From Cylicocyclus nassatus (taxonomy: Eukaryota > Nematoda > Chromadorea > Rhabditida > Strongylidae): 64,000 nt of DNA. The stretch spans positions 32,785,554 to 32,849,553 of the forward strand of contig CATQJL010000001.1 of NCBI GenBank assembly GCA_958299035.1, in the 5' to 3' direction. The notes below the pieces were generated by a model. It was not told the origin of the DNA. It did no database searches and worked only from the letters and a program-made list of their open reading frames with translations. The position numbers and the translations under genes were made by a program. Positions 48,331-58,235 of this stretch are shown in pieces; the first letter of the stretch is position 1, and each line of letters opens with the position of its first letter.

Positions 48331-48857
48331 AATTAGCGAAATTTAAACATGGTAAAAATGATGGGTTCTAGTTTTCGGCGATTATCTCATTGTCAGTGCT
48401 TATCGAAATAGTCACAGCGAAAACATAGCCGTTGAATAGAAGAAGAAATTCTGCATCGGATAGTGCTTATTGTCTATCTTCTAAGTGTTTTGTGCATGGG
48501 TCTGAAAAACTGCGTGAACTTTCAGAGCGACCTAATATTTTTGAGCAGCCGATTTTTCATTCTAAACAACCAAATTTTCAAATCAAACTATCCAGAGAGT
48601 GGCAACATTTATTTCGAGATAGTTTTTTATATCTGAACTGGTAACCGCCAATTTGAAAAAAAAAACTGTTCGCTGCATTCATACTAAAGTTTTATACTAA
48701 TTTGAATAAAGCGTACTTATCACTGAAGTTTGTAATCAGGGAAAATCATATGTTCATAGTTATTTCCATGTAATTCAACTATGAAACAACTTCTTTTTTC
48801 CAATTTTTTCGTTCTCATTACTTCAATTTCTAATTCTCTGTTTTCTCTACTTGCTTA
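48331..48857. other. unassigned stretch
   Basis: First part resembles sequence after 12451. No gene recognised. Confidence 0.35.
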
Positions 48858-49000
48858 CCTCACAATGAGGGCAGTTAATGGGTGGAGCAATGGGCGGTCC
48901 CTGACCTCTGAGATGCGGAGGTGCTAGAACCCTCCTGGGTGCGATTGATGGTGCGAACTTGGTGCGAGGAAAGGTGCTAGGAACTCCTGCACGCCCTCCC
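48858..49000 (-). repeat. short dispersed repeat (GGCGTGCAGGAGTTCC), copy 2
   Basis: Complement of the 51566-51712 copy: GGAGGGCGTGCAGGAGTTCC at its 5' end and GCCCATTGCTCCACCCATTA near its 3' end. Confidence 0.55.
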
Positions 49001-49511
49001 CCTATTTCGCCTCAGAATGCAGACCAGAAACCGAAAACTTTGGCAATGGGCCAATTACAGCCGATAAAACTATGTAGATGTGAATACCACTTTACCGAAA
49101 TGCTTTTTTCGTAGATTATGCTAGGTAGACCACAACAGCTGTCTTTACAATTCCTAAAATTGCGATTACATCCTTTGAAAAGGCTTACAAATTCGCAAGA
49201 AATCAACTAATGAAATGAGCTGAGAACCCTTTGCACCACTTTTCAGGTTTTTTTTTGCAAATTTCTTGAGAATCCAACGCTACTAATTCACAAAAACGCT
49301 GTAAGCTGTAAGTTTTTACAGTAATTTAGCAGTAATAAGGAGCGGTTGGTGTACCGGCCTTACACTGTAAATCTAAGTTGAAGCCAGCGCTACAAAATGG
49401 CCCTGAAGGCAGGCGAATGTCCTCGTTGAAAGAGTAATATCAGCGATCAAACAGTGCTTACATACTTTTGGGATATCTCGTACATGCAATTTAACTTAAG
49501 AAAATTTATAC
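49001..49511. other. unassigned stretch with mariner-like remnant
   Basis: About 49370-49485 resembles the right arm of the 19376-21442 MITE (AAATCTAAGTTGAAGCC, CTACAAAATGG, ACTTTTGGGATATC). The minus frame 49012-49206 has cysteines but no proven exon. Confidence 0.35.
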
Positions 49512-50634
49512 TGTCAAGGATGGACGCGGTGGCACCTATAGGCAATGATTATTGAATTTGATTTTGACCATGTACTTTGTACCGTGGCGGCTATAAATAA
49601 GGTCGCCCGGCCGTTGTTTTAGTCATTGTTATTGTCTGCTATTTCTAGTCTTCTAATAAATTTTTCTATTACTCTCTCGTTCGCCACCTGGACATCCGCC
49701 CTCGCACTAACGAACCCGGTTAGTGCGTGACATGGGGGCCGAACGAACCAACCCAACCCCGCCGATAAGACCGCGTAAGCGGAAAAGGCGAGTATCCTGC
49801 CTATATCAGAGGCAGTGTATATCCCCGATTCAAAGAGGAGCCCGTTGTGTGGCACACCGCACATCGAGCCTTCTCAGAGGACCGGAGGAGGGTGTCAGTT
49901 ACACCGCCGTGGTCTACCTCTACAAGGGAGCAGCGGCGCGTGTACCGTATACTGACAGGTCCCTCTTGGTCAAGGGGTATACTTTGTGGCTTGCATCAGC
50001 TACACCGCAAGACCCAGCCTAGAGGGAGGAGGGGTATACGCGTGTGTACCGTGAGCTGATACATCGTCGAAATTGAATTTGTGCTGCAGGTGAAGCACAG
50101 AACATTGGACTTGAATAAAGCTCTATCTCGTACAGATACCGAGCTTGAATTGTTTTCATCGAAGAAGACGATGGACCATGCAGAAAATGCCGGAGTGTCA
50201 GAAAAGGGTTCCGCATACAATCCCGTCGACCGAGGGTGAGGTTGCACAGGCAGATATTGCGGAGGTGTTGGCAGCAATGGCCCTTCCAGAGGTTGAGCTC
50301 TATGGAGATTCCCAAGGAAGGAACTTCGATGATTTTGTTAGCAGATTCATAATGAAGTATGGTAGACTTGGACTGCATAACGATATGCTAGCACATCTTT
50401 TTCTGTCTAAACTGGACGCGGTGGCACCTATAGGCAATGATTATTGAATTTGATCTTGACCATGTACTTTGTACCGTGGCGGCTATAAATAAGGTCGCCC
50501 GGCCGTTGTTTTAGTCATTGTTATTGTCTGCTATTTCTAGTCTTCTAATAAATTTTTCTATTACTCTCTCGTTCACCACCTGGACATCCGCCCTCGCACT
50601 AGCGAACCCGGTTAGTGCGTGACAACACGGTAAT
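49512..50634 (+). mobile_element. internally deleted LTR retrotransposon
   Basis: Left LTR 49512-49732 (TGTCAAGGATGG...GCGTGACA), then a primer-site-like TGGGGGCCGAACG, a leader and the first part of gag. The right LTR, 50413-50634, begins inside TGGACG and lacks its first nine bases. Flanks ATAC (49508-49511) and ACAC (50635-50638) are a weak match for a target duplication. Same family as 53218-56059. Confidence 0.85.
50178..50447 (+). pseudogene. truncated gag fused to LTR
   Basis: From ATG 50178 this matches the first ~80 residues of the gag at 55393 (VELYGDSQGRNFDDF, GRLGLHNDM). After LSKLD it runs into LTR sequence, giving AVAPIGNDY and a stop. A deletion joining the repeated word TGGACG explains the fusion. 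Confidence 0.8.
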
Positions 50635-50754
50635 TTCTGAAAATTCAGCGTAAGCAGCAGTATTCATGATTTTTCGCTAGAAAACAAAACCTGAAAAACG
50701 CTTCTCATTATTCTCTTTAACAAATATTCGCTCCACTCAGCTCCTCAGGCATCG

Positions 50755-51000
50755 GAAAGTTCGCGGCCTTAAAGCTGTTACATGGAGCGCCGCGGGTTCT
50801 GAAGTTTGATCTCCGCACGCCGCGGCCCATGTACATTTTGCCGGGAACGCCGCGGCCAAAGTTGAAACTGGGAAATAATTATTGGGAGGGTCGCGGCCCA
50901 ACCACCTCAGTCGGCGGGCCGCGGGCCTTATCAAAGGCCGCACTTCTCACACACTGTAGGATAAGGCGCAACCCGCGTGAGGTACGCCGCAGCGATGGGG
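50755..51000. other. GC-rich block with CCGCGG repeats
   Basis: CGCCGCGG, GCCGCGGCC and GTCGCGGCC recur at least seven times in about 250 bp of otherwise AT-rich DNA. The two ORFs here (50737-50943 minus, 50829-51074 plus) overlap on opposite strands and have no domain. Confidence 0.5.
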
Positions 51001-51565
51001 CTACCCTAAGTGTCCATGAGGTTGGATATCACTGCTCGGATTTGGTCCTGTTTGATAGGATCAAGTTCTCATGATCATGAAATAAACTCCAGCAGTCGGT
51101 TGAGTGTTATCGACGACACTAGATGATGTCGACAGATGAGCTAACAAGTTGCTCAGTCTGCACTCAAGTCCGTCATTGTAAAGGACAGACTAAATAGTTC
51201 TTCACTCTTCCTAGGTCTTACAAGCACGCTAATCGGGTCAAATATAGGCGCCCAACGGGTTCTTACAGGCGCCGCGGTCACTTATCGGGTCTAATATATG
51301 GGTTTACCGGGCAGCTCGCGGCATGGATGATTGGTGGTCGAACAAGCACCCGCGAACTTCCCGATACAATTGCCTGAGTCTTGTGTCATCTGTCAACATA
51401 GACACGATATGAAAAGCTCAAAATCATTGTATGTCATTTTTTCATCTTTTATTTGTCTGAACCGTACCTACGCATCTCTTCGATGTAGAACTATTTTCGA
51501 CTACAGTTCATATCGAATGTCATTTCAACCACATTCGTGCTGTGGCTTTTATTAGGTTGTCCCAA
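51001..51565. other. unassigned stretch
   Basis: Contains ATCGGGTC repeats (51230-51300) and no recognised gene. The end, TTAGGTTGTCCCAAAAG, resembles a mariner-like MITE terminus. Confidence 0.35.
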
Positions 51566-51712
51566 AAGTGGAGGGCGTGCAGGAGTTCCTAGCATCTCTC
51601 CTCGCACCAAGTTCGCAAAAGCATTCGCACCCAGGAGGGTCCTAGCACCTCCGCGCTTCAGAGGTCAGGTCATGCCCATTGCTCCACCCATTTACTGATC
51701 TCATTGTGAGGG
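51566..51712 (+). repeat. short dispersed repeat, copy 3
   Basis: GGAGGGCGTGCAGGAGTTCC to CATTTACTGATCTC; inverted partner of 48858-49000. Confidence 0.55.
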
Positions 51713-52817
51713 AGAGGAAAAATGGAAAAAAACGAAGACCATAGTTACCATTTCTCAAGTGAGGCCTCGGACAGCGTTCATCGCGATTCAATCGCTACAA
51801 GACAAATGTTACGAGTTCATTGCATACCTATCTTCTTGTATTCGGTTGTGATAGTTAGTTACGATTAGTCGTGCTGGAAAACTATCACAATCGAAGTGCA
51901 AGAAGGTCGGCATGCAATGATTTTGTTACAGTTGTCGCGATCAATCGCGACGATTAAATCGTCGTGAGCTCTGCCCGAGGCCTAAGGAGGCTTGAAATCT
52001 TCTGCTACGTCATCCTCTAATGAACACTGAACATTAACAACTTGTTTTGTGGTTTTTAATATGAAAAAGAATTTGATAAATACTAATTAGGAACGCAAGA
52101 AATTCAATTCCTTTTTGTTCATTTTCTACACTATCCGGTTTCGGGGCTTAGAACTATACCGGTAGTGCGGCTTCCTTGGTGCCCCTCGTCAGTAGTTCCC
52201 AAGGAAGCTTCAAAATTATCAAATGAAAATTTAAGATAAGATCTAAAACAGAAAATGGCGTATAAAGAACTTGAGTAAAGAAGGTGCAAGTCGTTAACAT
52301 GTACTTATACGGCAAAATAAATGGCAAGTGTCATCCGAGGAAATGGCGACCTCTTTTTCAAACTGGAGTACTCCCGCCGTGACCTCAGAGCGCGCTAGCG
52401 TGAGCCCAAGTGTCATGTAGGTCATGTAAAATAGATTATTCTCAAAAAAGATAACTAGCAAAGCATTTTTTGTATAGTCGGTCAGTGGAAATAAGAGAGA
52501 TGGTTGATCAATTGTAAATTCCTCTTCATCTGATTCAAGTAGTAATTTAGCATTAGGAGTTGAATAATTGAGTCAACAGAAGTGGTTTAGAACCCTATTA
52601 ATAACTTGCAAAATGACTAATTCTCTGCTATATACTGTGATTGGAAGACTCATAAGTTCGGCTGAAGCGTCATTTTGTCCGAAAACGAGTAAAACGTAAT
52701 TCGAAATGCTGGAAATTCAGTTGCAGTCATTTCACGGATCCTTAACTCTTAGAAAATTTTTTCTCAATTTCAATGCTATTATCTTCAAAAACAATACACG
52801 TCTTACACTCCGTGTAA
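51713..52817. other. unassigned stretch
   Basis: A local inverted pair (about 51770-51850 and 51880-51970, words ATCGCGA and TTGCATGC) is present. No gene recognised. Confidence 0.35.
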
Positions 52818-52980
52818 CAATTCATAATGAAGGCACCTAGAGGGAAGAGCGATGGGCGGAGCCGCCCTTCGACCCCAATAAGGTGTGATGTCCTCTAAGG
52901 GATTTTTGGAAGTGCCAAGTATCCCTGCGAGGAAAAGCGGCCAAGCTTTGGGAACTCCTGCCACGCCGCCCCCAAAAGTA
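52818..52980 (-). repeat. short dispersed repeat, copy 4
   Basis: On the minus strand reads GGGGGCGGCGTGGCAGGAG at its 5' end, like 39897-40045, and ends near GGTGCCTTCATTATG. Confidence 0.5.
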
Positions 52981-53217
52981 AACTCCATTTTCAAATAAAC
53001 TAAGCTGTTCTTGTTCTCCTAACAGACTTAAGGTACCATTCAATAGAACGGAGCGCTCTCTACAAAAAAACCACCAAAGATCCACCTAAGTCGTAATCCA
53101 GATGAAATTTGAGGCCAAAAATCAAAATTTTTCAGCTACCCCAAAAATCGGATCTCCTTCCAAAGAATTACTAAGGAATTCCAACTTGGTCTTTATATAG
53201 TAGACATATAGTAGTAC

Positions 53218-53437
53218 TGTCACGCACTAACCGGGTCGTTAGTGCGAGGGCGGATGTCCAGGTGGCGAACGAGAGAGTAATAGAAAAATTCATTAGAAGA
53301 CTAGAAATAGCAGACAATAACAATGACTAAAACAACGGCCGGGCGACTTTATTTATAGCCGCCACGGTACAAAGTACATGGTCAAGATCAAATTCAATAA
53401 TCATTGCCTATAGGTGCCACCGCGTCTATCCTTGACA
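53218..53437 (-). repeat. 3' LTR of gag-only element
   Basis: 220 bp. In the element's sense it begins TGTCAAGGATAGACGCGG, carries TATAAATA and AATAAA-like signals, and ends GCGTGACA. Confidence 0.85.
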
Positions 53438-53909
53438 TGCCCCTCCGTCGGTAAGAGTCGTCCCGACTCTTGACTTGTGCATAGTGAGGATTGACAACTC
53501 TCGCGTCTTGACCCTTAGAGACCAGGAAACTGACGACAGGTCTTCTCCCACCTCCATAGAAGGAGTGCTGTTGCACCATTGATGGCCGACTTCCACCTTG
53601 GCTACCCGCATCGTGGCAATCATCTACCAAATCAAGAGGTGGTCCATGCATCCACCTACGACTGTACCTGAAAATAGAATCAAGGAGTCTAATGCGATAT
53701 TTGTGGCTCTTAGTACGTGATTCAGCGCCAGACTCGGTTGTCTTCACGTCATTTCTCAAGCTAGAGCATTGTGAATCTAGATGTAGTCGATTTTTGGCGG
53801 CTTTTGACAACCTGCCTCTCTTGGCTCTCTTGAGCTGTCGCTCTAGGGACCGTACAGGATTGCAGATCCTCGTGTTCTCCCCCGCCACGGTGAGCTTGGC
53901 CCCTGCCAA
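53438..53909 (-). pseudogene. second frame, possible pol C-terminal remnant
   Basis: Open from about 53909 into the 3' LTR, 171 codons with no ATG near its start (first codon TTG). It begins AGAKLTVAGENTRIC and is rich in Arg, Lys and Ser. It may be the tail of a deleted pol or a second small gene; no domain is recognised. A conserved catalytic motif was not seen. Confidence 0.4.
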
Positions 53910-53956
53910 GTTAACGCCGTGCTGAAAGCGACCGCTCCTGCTTTTTGTACTCGAGG

Positions 53957-55393
53957 CTAGTTTACAGTTCGCGACTCCCGTACTCCTTTACGATTAGGAG
54001 ACATCTCGGTTAGCGGTGCAGTCTCGAGCTGTTGTTTCCGCTTTTTCCGTTTTCTTGGAACACCGACTTGGACAAATTTTTCGACAACTGTCCTTCTTGT
54101 GCCACTATGAGTGTTTCTCAAATCAGCGATATATGGCCCAAGTTGCGGTAGCGCATTTGTTCCGAGCACAACTCTGCCATCTCCTCCCTCTCTAACGAAA
54201 AAGGCTACTCTGTGCTTGGTGCCACTCTCGACTTGCAAGGTGAGCTTCACCGCTCCCTTGAACTTTATCCGTTTCCCGGAGGCATCGTATGCGGAAGGTA
54301 ACTGCTGAATCGGAATTTCTTCAACGTCCGCGTTCAGATCGAATCCCCTTTTCATGCTCGTTATTAGCAATCTCAGGGGGATGATGCTGATTTGAGAGGC
54401 TGTATCTACCATAGCTCTTCGAAACAATCCCAGCAAACGTACATTTAGCACCATTTGCTTCCCAAACAGCTGATTCTCCCTCGATCGTGTCCTTGCCGAG
54501 CTGCAAATCCATCGATCCAAAGATGCCGTAAAGTTACTTGGGCACTGTTCAAGTTTCTTTGCTGACGCTGAGGTTTTTCTTTCTCCACACTCGCGACTAT
54601 AATGTCCTGGTTTGTTACAGTTGTAACAGCGTGGCCACCTTTTGCAAGATGCTTCCAAAGTATCTTGTAGAACACAATTTTTTTCCACCACTGGAGTCTG
54701 GCTCTCGCTAACGGATGTATCGGCATATGCATTTAGCGCGACTTGTTCTGTACTTTGTTGCACCGCCACAGCCATCTCCCTGCTACGTTCGCAGCGCAGC
54801 GCCATAGCTTTCACCAGCTCATACGCGCATTCCCTCGGCACTGTCTCTACGGTGGTGAACATCTGGAAGTATTCAGGCCAGTCCCTCAACTGCAAAACCA
54901 ATTCTGCAGCTCTTATCCATGAGAGCTGCTTGTCTGTGGTGTCTGGGTACGCTAACCGCGTAAGCCTCTTTAACTCAAGACAGAAGGCTGTAATGTCCTT
55001 TGTCATCCGCAGATGTTTGAGTTGTACATACGCAGTTATTTGATCAGCAGACTCATTTATGCTCCATGTGTTTCGCAGTGCTTCTACAATTTCTTCGAAC
55101 GTACTCTCCAGTATCCTTGCTGATAGTGTTTCGGCTACTGCCTTAGGATATCCGTCCAGTTTAGACAGAAAAAGATGTGCTAGCATATCGTTATGCAGTC
55201 CAAGTCTACCATACTTCATTATGAATCTGCTAACAAAATCATCGAAGTTCCTTCCTTGGGAATCTCCATAGAGCTCAACCTCTGGAAGGGTTATTGCTGC
55301 CAACACCTCCGCAATATCTGCCTGTGCAACCTCACCCTCGGTCGACGGGATTGTATGCGGAACCCTTTTCTGACACTCCGGCATTTTCTGCAT
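53957..55393 (-). CDS. retrotransposon Gag with zinc knuckle and protease-like motif
   Basis: 478 codons from ATG 55393 (the frame is open 11 codons further upstream). Residues about 40-210 are a helical Gag region (VELYGDSQGRNFDDFVSRFI; later LKHLRMTKDITAFCLELKRL). A canonical nucleocapsid zinc knuckle CYNCNKPGHYSREC (C-x2-C-x4-H-x4-C) is at about 256-269. An aspartic-protease-like motif, MVDTASQISIIP, lies near 329; the usual Asp-Thr-Gly is Asp-Thr-Ala, so activity is unsure. A basic stretch PRKRKKRKQQ follows near the end. The ORF is intact, which suggests recent activity in trans. It would assemble the virus-like particle in the cytoplasm. Superfamily is uncertain, probably Ty3/Gypsy-like. 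Confidence 0.8.
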   Translation of the reverse strand: MQKMPECQKRVPHTIPSTEGEVAQADIAEVLAAITLPEVELYGDSQGRNFDDFVSRFIMKYGRLGLHNDMLAHLFLSKLDGYPKAVAETLSARILESTFEEIVEALRNTWSINESADQITAYVQLKHLRMTKDITAFCLELKRLTRLAYPDTTDKQLSWIRAAELVLQLRDWPEYFQMFTTVETVPRECAYELVKAMALRCERSREMAVAVQQSTEQVALNAYADTSVSESQTPVVEKNCVLQDTLEASCKRWPRCYNCNKPGHYSRECGERKTSASAKKLEQCPSNFTASLDRWICSSARTRSRENQLFGKQMVLNVRLLGLFRRAMVDTASQISIIPLRLLITSMKRGFDLNADVEEIPIQQLPSAYDASGKRIKFKGAVKLTLQVESGTKHRVAFFVREGGDGRVVLGTNALPQLGPYIADLRNTHSGTRRTVVEKFVQVGVPRKRKKRKQQLETAPLTEMSPNRKGVRESRTVN

Positions 55394-55838
55394 GGTCCAT
55401 CGTCTTCTTCGATGAAAACAATTCAAGCTCGGTATCTGTACGAGATAGAGCTTTATTCAAGTCCAATGTTCTGTGCTTCACCTGCAGCACAAATTCAATT
55501 TCGACGATGTATCAGCTCACGGTACACACGCGTATACCCCTCCTCCCTCTAGGCTGGGTCTTGCGGTGTAGCTGATGCAAGCCACAAAGTATACCCCTTG
55601 ACCAAGAGGGACCTGTCAGTATACGGTACACGCGCCGCTGCTCCCTTGTAGAGGTAGACCACGGCGGTGTAACTGACACCCTCCTCCGGTCCTCTGAGAA
55701 GGCTCGATGTGCGGTGTGCCACACAACGGGCTCCTCTTTGAATCGGGGATATACACTGCCTCTGATATAGGCAGGATACTCGCCTTTTCCGCTTACGCGG
55801 TCTTATCGGCGGGGTTGGGTTGGTTCGTTCGGCCCCCA

Positions 55839-56059
55839 TGTCACGCACTAACCGGGTTCGTTAGTGCGAGGGCGGATGTCCAGGTGGCGAACGAGAGAGT
55901 AATAGAAAAATTTATTAGAAGACTAGAAATAGCAGACAATAACAATGACTAAAACAACGGCCGGGCGACCTTATTTATAGCCGCCACGGTACAAAGTACA
56001 TGGTCAAGATCAAATTCAATAATCATTGCCTATAGGTGCCACCGCGTCCATCCTTGACA
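55839..56059 (-). repeat. 5' LTR of gag-only element
   Basis: 221 bp; TGTCAAGGATGGACGCGG to GTTAGTGCGTGACA in the element's sense. Near identical to the LTRs at 49512-49732 and 50413-50634. Confidence 0.85.
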
Positions 56060-56063
56060 GTAC

Positions 56064-57656
56064 CCAAAAATGTATTTGGCGGAAGCACAGGTTCACGTTT
56101 AATTCCTAAAAACATTGAGCGAAGTTCTTCGAAAATTTTCCTTTTTGTGTTAAAATAAATTGGTATCTTCGTCCAATTTCGGCTTTATCGATAAATCTGA
56201 AATCACGATTTTCATTTATGGTCAGCTCAGAAAGGTTTCATTAGTTATCTTATTACAGAAGCAAAACTGTATTCTAGAACATTGGATGAAATTTATGATA
56301 TAAAATGTTGCCTAGGCAAGATTTTAAAATAAAGGCAGCAATTTTGTCTGCCCACAGTAATTGGTTTCTACTTATTCAGTGATGCAAACGACTTTTTCCA
56401 GATAATAAATGTCAGTATTTGTACAGCCACCGCAAAGGGAACCGAGTCTTTTCTTGACAAAACTGTAACTCAGATGGACTTGAGCTCATATTTCAAGAGC
56501 GCAAAAACCTTTTCGCCGATTGGAACTGTCATTCGCCAAAAAGCCGTTTCTTTGATGGGCACCCATTACAACGAACACCATTCAGTTGATGTTGCACATT
56601 GTGCTGGCTGCTGTTTATGATTGTGTTCTCTCTATTGTATGTAAGGAGTAAGTCGTTATCCTCCATCATCTCCTTACAAACCCCAGTTTATCGTTCAAAC
56701 AAGTGTTCAATTTCGTAGAGAGCTACATTGACTCGTTGCTCCCAATATTCACATACAATCATTATGATAGGTGCTGAGTAAATAAGGCATCTTTATTTCA
56801 AATGACAAATTTCCAAGACCCTGCTTCCAAAAAGGTACATACATGCACTTGAGGATGAATTTACAGGCACACTAAAATCACTATTCGCACGAGAGATCGC
56901 TTCAAACTTCGTCTTAGTCACCCTTGTAGAACTTGATTCAAGTCAGAAAGAGAATTAATGAGATTCATGATCTTTTCGAATGCCCTGCTAACAGAAGAAA
57001 TCCGTGGAAGGTATTCTGAATTAAGAACGCGATCGCAACATTAGGAAAAATCTAGAAGTTGTTGCAGAGCTGCATAATTATTTCTAATGTGTATTGAATT
57101 AAGCCCATCACTTCATAAATATTCAAAATCAAGTTTTTTGATATCTTTGATATGAAAGGTCGCTTTCCTATAAGTGTGGATTGCCAGTCAATACCAAGTA
57201 AAGCTTCAAAGTTTCTTGAAGCTCGTTTGGATTTGTCGAAAGGGCAAGCAAATGCTACGACTGTCATTTGAATATATAAACACGAGCTTAGAAGTTTTTT
57301 TAAAGCAGCTGTTCGTTGCAGCAAATCGGCCTTTGCTGCTTTCAGAAAAAAATGCAGGGATCCTTTCTTCAAATAGGACGACAGATTGTAGGTGCTGAAA
57401 ATGTTTCATACTTCAAGACGTAGCTTTACAAAGAAATTCAAAAATCAGAGTGCAACAATCGAAAAAAAGAACAACTGAAAGTGGGTTTTTAGTGATGTCC
57501 AATTTTCGTGCAGACTTTCTCAAGTTTTTTGTGAAATTGTGTTCAAAATCAACGGGAATAGAAGCCGTTTTGGGGAATGGTAGTAGGCGAACCTGCGCAC
57601 TATACGCGAAACTTCAGACAGATTCGTCAACAAAAGTGCTGGTTACCGTGGTCCTT
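56064..57656. other. unassigned stretch upstream of the metallopeptidase gene
   Basis: AT-rich. The 106-codon minus ORF at 57052-57372 and its overlapping plus ORF have no recognisable domain. No clear promoter element could be called. Confidence 0.35.
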
Positions 57657-58125
57657 ACAAGGGAAAGGATACTTGGTCGAAGTGCAGTCTCCATATGAGA
57701 TGTACATATACAGTCTCGTAGAGCATGGAGCGCTAATTCCAGGTCTGCTATCATTACCTGCAAAGCATTTCTAGAATTGGAGTTACAAAAAGTGCATTCA
57801 GTGTTTTGGCTAGGGTAAAAATAAGCGTTGGGGTCTTCCGGCGCTTGTATGGTGTGATGAACTAGTATAAGTTTGATAAACTTAAGGTGATAAATGCATA
57901 AAGGGCCCTAGCGGTAATCATGGCCCTATTTGAGCTCATAGACCATAGCTCTGAACAATTTTGTTTGTAGCTGCGCAATAAAATTTTTGCTTCGTAGAAT
58001 TTCCGTAACTCCCCTCCTTGAAGCGCTCTGCAGATTCCGAAAGAAGATTCGCATTCGGCGTTCCGTACTCTATAAGACAGTACACTTCCTATGGAAACGC
58101 CAGTTTGTAAGTATCCTCCCCTTGT
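57657..58125. mobile_element. foldback element, ACAAGGG family, next to the gene start
   Basis: Left ACAAGGGAAAGGATACTTGGTC with GTCGAAGTG; right AAGTATCCTCCCCTTGT. It ends about 110 bp before the start codon of the metallopeptidase gene, so it may lie in its promoter. Confidence 0.55.
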
Positions 58126-58220
58126 TAGACTGGATTCATGTGAGCCCTACATCAGGTGTTACTTAAATGTTTATTTCGAAGGTACATGCCTGTTGTTCAG
58201 TGGAAAGGATAAGTAACGTT

Positions 58221-58235
58221 CGCTTCCAGTTCCAG
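58221..58235 (+). promoter_or_regulatory. possible spliced-leader acceptor
   Basis: CGCTTCCAGTTCCAG directly precedes ATG 58236. Two TTCCAG acceptors in tandem at the start codon are what nematode trans-splicing produces. This is inferred from position only. Confidence 0.4.

Larger units (their letters stand above)
53218..56059 (-). mobile_element. gag-only LTR retrotransposon
   Basis: Two LTRs in inverted sense: 5' LTR 55839-56059 and 3' LTR 53218-53437, differing at about four positions. GTAC flanks both sides (53214-53217 and 56060-56063), a 4 bp target duplication. A primer-site-like TGGGGGCCGAACG follows the 5' LTR. The 2.4 kb interior has one intact gag-protease ORF and a second short frame; no reverse transcriptase, RNase H or integrase is found. 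It must depend on another element for copying. Confidence 0.9.
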
